Shown piece after piece: positions 59,830-64,000 of a DNA stretch of 64,000 bases. The stretch spans positions 7,296-71,295 of the forward strand of contig NZ_FNBX01000014.1 of NCBI RefSeq assembly GCF_900102485.1. The letters are read 5' to 3'. Numbering within the stretch: position 1 is the stretch's first letter; every line of letters starts with the position of its first letter. The position numbers were made by a program, and so were the translations under genes. The notes beneath the pieces are model-generated. The model saw only the letters and a program-made list of their open reading frames with translations, was not told where the DNA came from and did not search any database. Origin of the DNA: Desulfovibrio legallii (GTDB lineage Bacteria; Desulfobacterota; Desulfovibrionia; Desulfovibrionales; Desulfovibrionaceae).

Positions 59830-60285
59830 TCAACATACCTCCTTATGCCAGACGGTTTCGGTCAGCTGCGCGCCCAGGCGACGGTAAAGGACGTCGCAGG
59901 GGCGCGAGGCCGGAGAACTGTACTGGATAAGCCCCACGCCTTTCTGGCGCAGGGCCGCTTCGGCATGGCGCAGCAGGCGCAGGGCATTGGGCCCGCGCCG
60001 CACGTCCGGCCGCAGATAGAGGCCGTCCAGGGCAGCCAGCAGAAGCCCGCGGCGGTGGGGGCAGGGCACCAGAGTAAAGGCGGCGTAGCCCGCCAGCGTT
60101 CCGTCCTGCCGGGCGGTGCTCAGGTGCAGCATGTGCAGGGCCTCCAGGTCGGCGTAGCGTTGCACGTCAAGCACGCCTTCCTGCCGCCCGTGCAGGGAAG
60201 CCTCCACCTCTTGCCAATGGGCGTCGGCCAGGGCGCGGGCCGCAGGGCCTGCCGTGGCCAGGGTTTCCGTCTGAATGGCGAACAC
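59830..60285 (-). CDS. Phage-encoded GNAT-fold protein (gp13-like internal core protein)
   Basis: A 151-residue protein starting at GTG (60285) with a perfect AAGGAGG six bases upstream; the longer frame beyond it runs into the tail-protein gene. ALDGLYLRPDVRRGPNALRLLRHAEAALRQKGVGL is a GNAT acetyl-CoA-binding pattern (R/Q-x-x-G-x-A type, here RRGPNA). In T7-like podoviruses a GNAT-like core protein (gp13) is encoded beside gp14. Whether it still has acetyltransferase activity is unknown. Confidence 0.7.
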   Translation of the reverse strand: MFAIQTETLATAGPAARALADAHWQEVEASLHGRQEGVLDVQRYADLEALHMLHLSTARQDGTLAGYAAFTLVPCPHRRGLLLAALDGLYLRPDVRRGPNALRLLRHAEAALRQKGVGLIQYSSPASRPCDVLYRRLGAQLTETVWHKEVC

Positions 60286-60379
60286 AGGTTCCTCCTTACG
60301 GACAAAGTTTTTTCGCCCAGGGTACGCGGCCTGCACGTTTCCTGAGGAAACAAGGTTTCCCTCCCCCAACCATATTCCC

Positions 60380-62854
60380 CTACCCGAATGCGGTATCCAC
60401 CACCAGGGCCAGCAGGCGCCACGGCAAGGGCCTGTCCTGCACCAGCCATACAGAGGTCTGCGCGTCCTGGCCGCCGCCGGGGGTGAACTCCAGGTCACCG
60501 GTATAGGGTTCGCAGGGCGCGCCGTATGTCGCTGGCAGGAAGGGGAAGTCGTAGAGCGTGGCCCGGTCCGGCCCGTATTTGCCGCCCACGCTGCGATAGA
60601 GGCGCACGACGCAGCGCCCGTAGGCCCGGCGTTTGCCCAGGGTGGATCCGGTCTGCGCGTCGGCCTCCACGGGCAGGGGGGAGAGCGCGGCCGTGTAGCC
60701 CAGGCCCGCGTGCACCACCTTGGCCGGGTACGGCAGGTTTATCTGCCCGCCCTGCACCACGCAGCCCTCCACGGGGCTGCCGTCGGCCAGCACGGAGAGC
60801 TCCAGCCCTTCCAGATGGTCCAGGCCGGTCACCGTGTCCGTGCCCTCTTCGCTGCGCCGGGTGATGCCGCAATCCACAAAAAAGGCCTCTTCAATGGCCG
60901 CATCCTGGCCAAAGGGCTCTTCCAGGCGCTCCAGAAAATACTGCGCCTGACCGTTGATCTGCCGCTCCACAACCAGCAGCAGCACGTCTGCGGTTTCGCC
61001 GGAGAGCACGGCCACGGAGTGCACCTTGCCGTCCGTGGGGTGGCGGGACCAGCCGTAAATCTCGTGTTCCTTCATGTAGGTAAGGGCCAGGAGCAGGCCG
61101 TCGTCGCGCACGCACCAGATGGTTGAACTGGGCGTTTGCTGGTAGGCCCATTGCAGGATGCTGTGACCGTCAAAAAGGTGCGGGGCCATGATGGAGAGGT
61201 CGTTGCCAGCGTAGCCGTCTTTTTCCAGGGAGTAGAAGAGGTCGCGCACCCGTGCGCCGTGGCGCTGGACGTGCATGACAGAGTTGCCGATAATCAGCGG
61301 CGCAAGCCCGCCGGCGCTGCCCCAGTAGCTTTGAGCTGTGATGCTCACCCCGGAAGGCGTGATGACGCCGTCCGTGCCCGTGGCCTTGTATTCGCTGCCG
61401 GAGGTGCCCAGGAGCAGGTCGCCGAAGCTGGCTATCCACTGGATGCTGTCGATGGAGCCGGAAGCAATCATGTATTCCACGGGGTCGTCGTCCTGCAGGG
61501 GGCGGGATTTGCGGAAGTTTTCAAAATCGCCCGTGCGGGACGCATAGAAGTAGCCGGGGCTTTTTTTGCCGCCGCCCAGGGTCATGCGCTGCTGGTGGAA
61601 GGCCACCACGCCGGGATTGTTGCCGTCGGCAAAGGGGTTCCAGTCCTCCTTGGGGGTGTCTGCGGTATCCGCTTCGTAGTTGTTGTCGATGAATTTCAGG
61701 GTCGCGCCGGCGGCGAATACGGGCGCAACGCTGTAGGCCCCCACAGTGCCGGAAGGATAGTTCGCATTGCTACCCAGTTGCCCGGTGGTGTAGCTGCTGT
61801 AGGTGCCGCTGGGGTCGTCGTCTTCACAGGGGAGCATGACCCAGAAGTAACTTTTGCTCGTGGAGGTTTTGGTACCACACTCGTAGTCTGAAGTGACGTA
61901 GTGGGTTGTGGTGTTGGTCGTCTTGGTGACGCGGATAAACGCCTTATCACCTATGATAAAGGCGTTCTGCGAAGCGGAGGCGGATACGGTGAGCTTGCTG
62001 GTGCTGCTCCAACTTGATTCGCCGTAGCAGCTGGAATTGAATACGGTGTAGGTGATGCTCCCGGCAAACTTGCTGATGCCGCAGGTCAGCGTGCCCATTT
62101 TGAGGCCCGTGAGCTCGCCGCCTTCGGCGCTGGCCGCCTTGGTCACGCCGATAAAGCCGTAATACCCGGCTTCTTCGCGATAGACGTTGTATTCCGTGGC
62201 CCCCTCCACCGCGCTCCAGGTGACGGTGGCGCTGTTGCCCTGCACCCAGTCTGAGGGATGTTTGCCCGTGGTGACGGCCCCGGCTTCGGAGGGCAGGGAT
62301 TCGCGGCCATCGTCGTCCACGGCCACCACCTTGTAGCGCAGGGTGTAGCTGCCCGCCGTGCCGGAAAATTTCACGGTGGGCGTGGCCGGGGCGTCAAGGC
62401 TCTGGTTGAGGACGACTTCTTCAATGCTCCAGGCATAGCCGCCGCTTTCCGCGTCCGTGCGCAAAACTTTCTGCAGGGGATAGTCCGGATGGGCCAGATA
62501 GACCACGTCGCCCACCTGCGCGTAGGAGAGACGCAGCAGGTCCGCTGCGGCATAGGGCGTAACCACGTCCGCATCCATAAGGGCCGCGCCGTCGCTCACG
62601 CGCAGGCGGTGGTCCGAAAGGATGAGGGCGAAGTTCTGACCGGCTTCCTCGTTAAAGCTGAAAGGGAGAAGCACGGCATATTCCCCCAGCTTGGCCGCAA
62701 AGCGCGTCCCGGGGCGTCGGGCGCAGTCGCCGTGCAGGCCTGGAAGCATGTTTTCCATGCAGTTCAAGCAGTTGCGGTAGCGCGCCAGGTCGTAGCGCGC
62801 CCCCAGGGTGGGGGAAATTTCGCCGCCGGTGAAGTTTTGCAGGGCTACGCGCAT
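60380..62854 (-). CDS. Large phage tail (nozzle-type) protein with low-complexity insertion
   Basis: An 824-residue structural protein. It begins MRVALQNFTGGEISPTLGAR, a typical opening of podophage/siphophage tail tube or nozzle proteins, and contains KVVAVDDDGRESLPSEAG and NPGVVAFHQQRMTLGG, with YASRTGDFENFRKSRPLQDD and IASFGDLLLGTSGSEYKATG, all classic for the family. Residues ~238-375 form a Ser/Thr-rich, lower-GC insertion with no family counterpart. It is followed by the GNAT gene (94-nt gap). Confidence 0.8.
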   Translation of the reverse strand: MRVALQNFTGGEISPTLGARYDLARYRNCLNCMENMLPGLHGDCARRPGTRFAAKLGEYAVLLPFSFNEEAGQNFALILSDHRLRVSDGAALMDADVVTPYAAADLLRLSYAQVGDVVYLAHPDYPLQKVLRTDAESGGYAWSIEEVVLNQSLDAPATPTVKFSGTAGSYTLRYKVVAVDDDGRESLPSEAGAVTTGKHPSDWVQGNSATVTWSAVEGATEYNVYREEAGYYGFIGVTKAASAEGGELTGLKMGTLTCGISKFAGSITYTVFNSSCYGESSWSSTSKLTVSASASQNAFIIGDKAFIRVTKTTNTTTHYVTSDYECGTKTSTSKSYFWVMLPCEDDDPSGTYSSYTTGQLGSNANYPSGTVGAYSVAPVFAAGATLKFIDNNYEADTADTPKEDWNPFADGNNPGVVAFHQQRMTLGGGKKSPGYFYASRTGDFENFRKSRPLQDDDPVEYMIASGSIDSIQWIASFGDLLLGTSGSEYKATGTDGVITPSGVSITAQSYWGSAGGLAPLIIGNSVMHVQRHGARVRDLFYSLEKDGYAGNDLSIMAPHLFDGHSILQWAYQQTPSSTIWCVRDDGLLLALTYMKEHEIYGWSRHPTDGKVHSVAVLSGETADVLLLVVERQINGQAQYFLERLEEPFGQDAAIEEAFFVDCGITRRSEEGTDTVTGLDHLEGLELSVLADGSPVEGCVVQGGQINLPYPAKVVHAGLGYTAALSPLPVEADAQTGSTLGKRRAYGRCVVRLYRSVGGKYGPDRATLYDFPFLPATYGAPCEPYTGDLEFTPGGGQDAQTSVWLVQDRPLPWRLLALVVDTAFG

Positions 62855-62857
62855 GGG

Positions 62858-63364
62858 CTACTCCGCGGCAACGGCCGGCACTTCCGGCCACGGCGTCAGT
62901 TCACCGCCGCCGTCCCAGGGCGCACCCTCCTGCTCAGGCAGGTCACGCAGGGCCTGGCGGTAGGTCTGGACGGCGGTCAGGTCGTCGGCAGAGATGGGGT
63001 AGTCTGGCAATAGGTACTTGTCCGTGGCGGTCAGCTTGGTGTCACGCGCAGCACGCAGGCGGGAAAAACAGGCCTCGGAGCTGTTGTATTCTGACAACCG
63101 CGCAGCCTCGGCCGCAGCCTCTTCGGCGGCTATCCGGTCTTTCTCGGCTTGCCATAAAGCCACATAAGGGGCCACCTCCTCATCGTAAGCCGCAGGGTCT
63201 GCAGCAGAAAGCGTCTGATTGTAATCGTCCTCAAACTCAAGGTGCCCCTGTTGCCCATCCCACTGCAGAGCATGCAGGTTGGACGGGGCCGAAAAATCAA
63301 AGGTAAGTCCCTGACCGTCAACAAGAATCAGCTTGTCCGCAGGGACGACGGTAACTCTGGGCAT
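62858..63364 (-). CDS. Phage tail fibre assembly chaperone-like protein
   Basis: A 168-residue protein. The C-terminal segment RAARDTKLTATDKYLLPDYP...AVQTYRQALRDLPEQEGAPW is the phage tail assembly chaperone (APC) motif found in fibre chaperones. The N-terminal part (LQWDGQQGHLEFEDDYNQTL) resembles the fibre-assembly proteins encoded next to tail fibres. It lies 9 nt after the tail fibre stop and 3 nt before the large tail protein start. Confidence 0.75.
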   Translation of the reverse strand: MPRVTVVPADKLILVDGQGLTFDFSAPSNLHALQWDGQQGHLEFEDDYNQTLSAADPAAYDEEVAPYVALWQAEKDRIAAEEAAAEAARLSEYNSSEACFSRLRAARDTKLTATDKYLLPDYPISADDLTAVQTYRQALRDLPEQEGAPWDGGGELTPWPEVPAVAAE

Positions 63365-63373
63365 AGAGCCTCC

Positions 63374-64000
63374 TTACAGTTTTATAATATAGGCCAACGC
63401 ATAGTATGGCGGCAGGCTGGAGCTGCTGGCAGAACCTATTAAAATGGTGTGGGTGTGCGATGCATTGCCACCAGCCCGGTCAGAAACGCTCTGTGTTAAA
63501 TCAGCATAGTGAGTGCCATTCGTATCGGCATTTACCAGAGCAGTGTAAGGTCTATAATAGGTATGGTTATGCGACGCCAGCTGTGCAACAGTAAGAGTAG
63601 TTTCATCGCTTGTACCGGAAACAGTATGATTATGTGTAAGCGCACCACCAGTGGAACCGGTTGTATATGTATCGTTTGCACCCAGAATCATACGCCCACG
63701 GAGGTCGGGAACAGTGCCCCCTGACCCATCAGTGCCGCCATCACACAATACCCAGTTAGTATTGGGGGTTGTGCTATTTCGTGGTATGGGATAGCGGTTA
63801 TTTGTTCCGCCAAAGGAACCGGAAAAGGTCAGGATAGACCCAGCAAGAACAACATCCTCTGCGACACTTTCAGCAGCATTGGCAGCAGCTTCAGCTCTGT
63901 CGGCGGCGGATTCCGCAGCCGTGGCGCTGGCGGCAGCAGCAGTTTCAGAAGCGGCGGCATTAGTGGCAGATGCATTGGCTGCCGTGGCACTGGCGGCAGC
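63374..64000 (-). CDS. Phage tail fibre / collar-domain protein, C-terminal part (runs off window)
   Basis: 208 codons are visible; the 5' end is outside the window. The visible N-terminal ~50 residues are an Ala/Ser/Thr/Glu-rich repeat (ATAANASATNAAASETAAAA), a trimeric fibre-shaft pattern. From about residue 75 comes a collar/tip domain: WVLCDGGTDGSGGTVPDLRG, then repeated HNH/HTH motifs (LTHNHTVSG, ASHNHTYY, ASHTHTILIG) that could coordinate metal in a trimer, and the end LPPYYALAYIIKL. It probably determines receptor binding. The distal half is less GC-rich than chromosomal genes. Confidence 0.8.
   Translation of the reverse strand, partial: AAASATAANASATNAAASETAAAASATAAESAADRAEAAANAAESVAEDVVLAGSILTFSGSFGGTNNRYPIPRNSTTPNTNWVLCDGGTDGSGGTVPDLRGRMILGANDTYTTGSTGGALTHNHTVSGTSDETTLTVAQLASHNHTYYRPYTALVNADTNGTHYADLTQSVSDRAGGNASHTHTILIGSASSSSLPPYYALAYIIKL

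Overview
The window is GC-rich (only a few intergenic and phage segments are AT-rich) and reads as the chromosome of a sulfate-reducing deltaproteobacterium of the Desulfovibrionaceae. The main pointers are a DVU0524-type protein directly before flgM, anaerobic-type cobalamin genes (cbiA, cbiC), hydrogenase maturation (hypF), a carboxynorspermidine-type dehydrogenase and a TtuA-type tRNA thiolase. The assignment is an inference from gene content; no rRNA or dsr genes lie in the window.

Layout. 1-1052 (minus): rplU, rpmA and the start of obgE. 1488-6797 (plus): a compact run of an FSR-type MFS exporter, ogt, a site-2 protease, trpS, ruvX, mltG and a small unknown gene, several with 4-nt or shorter junctions. 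6950-18842 (minus): a CBS-domain membrane protein, ggt, a carboxynorspermidine/saccharopine dehydrogenase, uvrA-folD (overlapping), eno, coaX and a phosphodiester glycosidase. 19024-25176: metF, then a CotH / DUF4956 / VTC-domain module (the CotH gene carries an in-frame amber codon) and a DHA2-type MFS transporter. 25488-28844 (plus): the DVU0524-like gene, flgM and hypF.

28990-35677 (minus) is a catabolic operon: a SuyAB/UxaA-type two-subunit lyase, a tripartite tricarboxylate transporter (TctC, TctA, TctB), a LarA-type nickel racemase with its active-site residues, and an RraA-family protein. It faces a divergent sigma-54 activator (36011-37627), and a well-formed -24/-12 promoter lies between them. 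The best reading is uptake, racemisation and cleavage of a 2-hydroxy acid. Sulfolactate, giving pyruvate plus sulfite, is the leading candidate and would suit a sulfite-respiring organism.

37801-46270: ppiD, glmS, a pair of tRNA genes (Arg-CCG, His-GTG), murA, a BON-domain lipoprotein and sdaA. 46612-56624 is one long minus-strand block: an UPF0173 hydrolase, ubiX, cbiC, cbiA, cheV, ttuA-like, a glycosyltransferase, asd and trmI. panC-metK (plus) follow. From about 59250 to the window end, minus-strand genes belong to a podovirus-type prophage: T7 gp14-like and GNAT (gp13-like) core proteins, a large tail protein, a tail-assembly chaperone and an alanine-rich tail fibre that runs off the window.

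Three layers of non-coding structure stand out. First, metF and panC-metK share an identical inverted repeat, ATATCA-N8-TGATAT, suggesting common control of methyl/SAM metabolism. Second, a family of long G/C-armed hairpins with an ACTTTTGT/ACAAAAGT core lies after at least seven genes. Third, a separate ~109-bp element with AGCAGA/TCTGCT ends occurs four times, each time in a gap after a stop codon.
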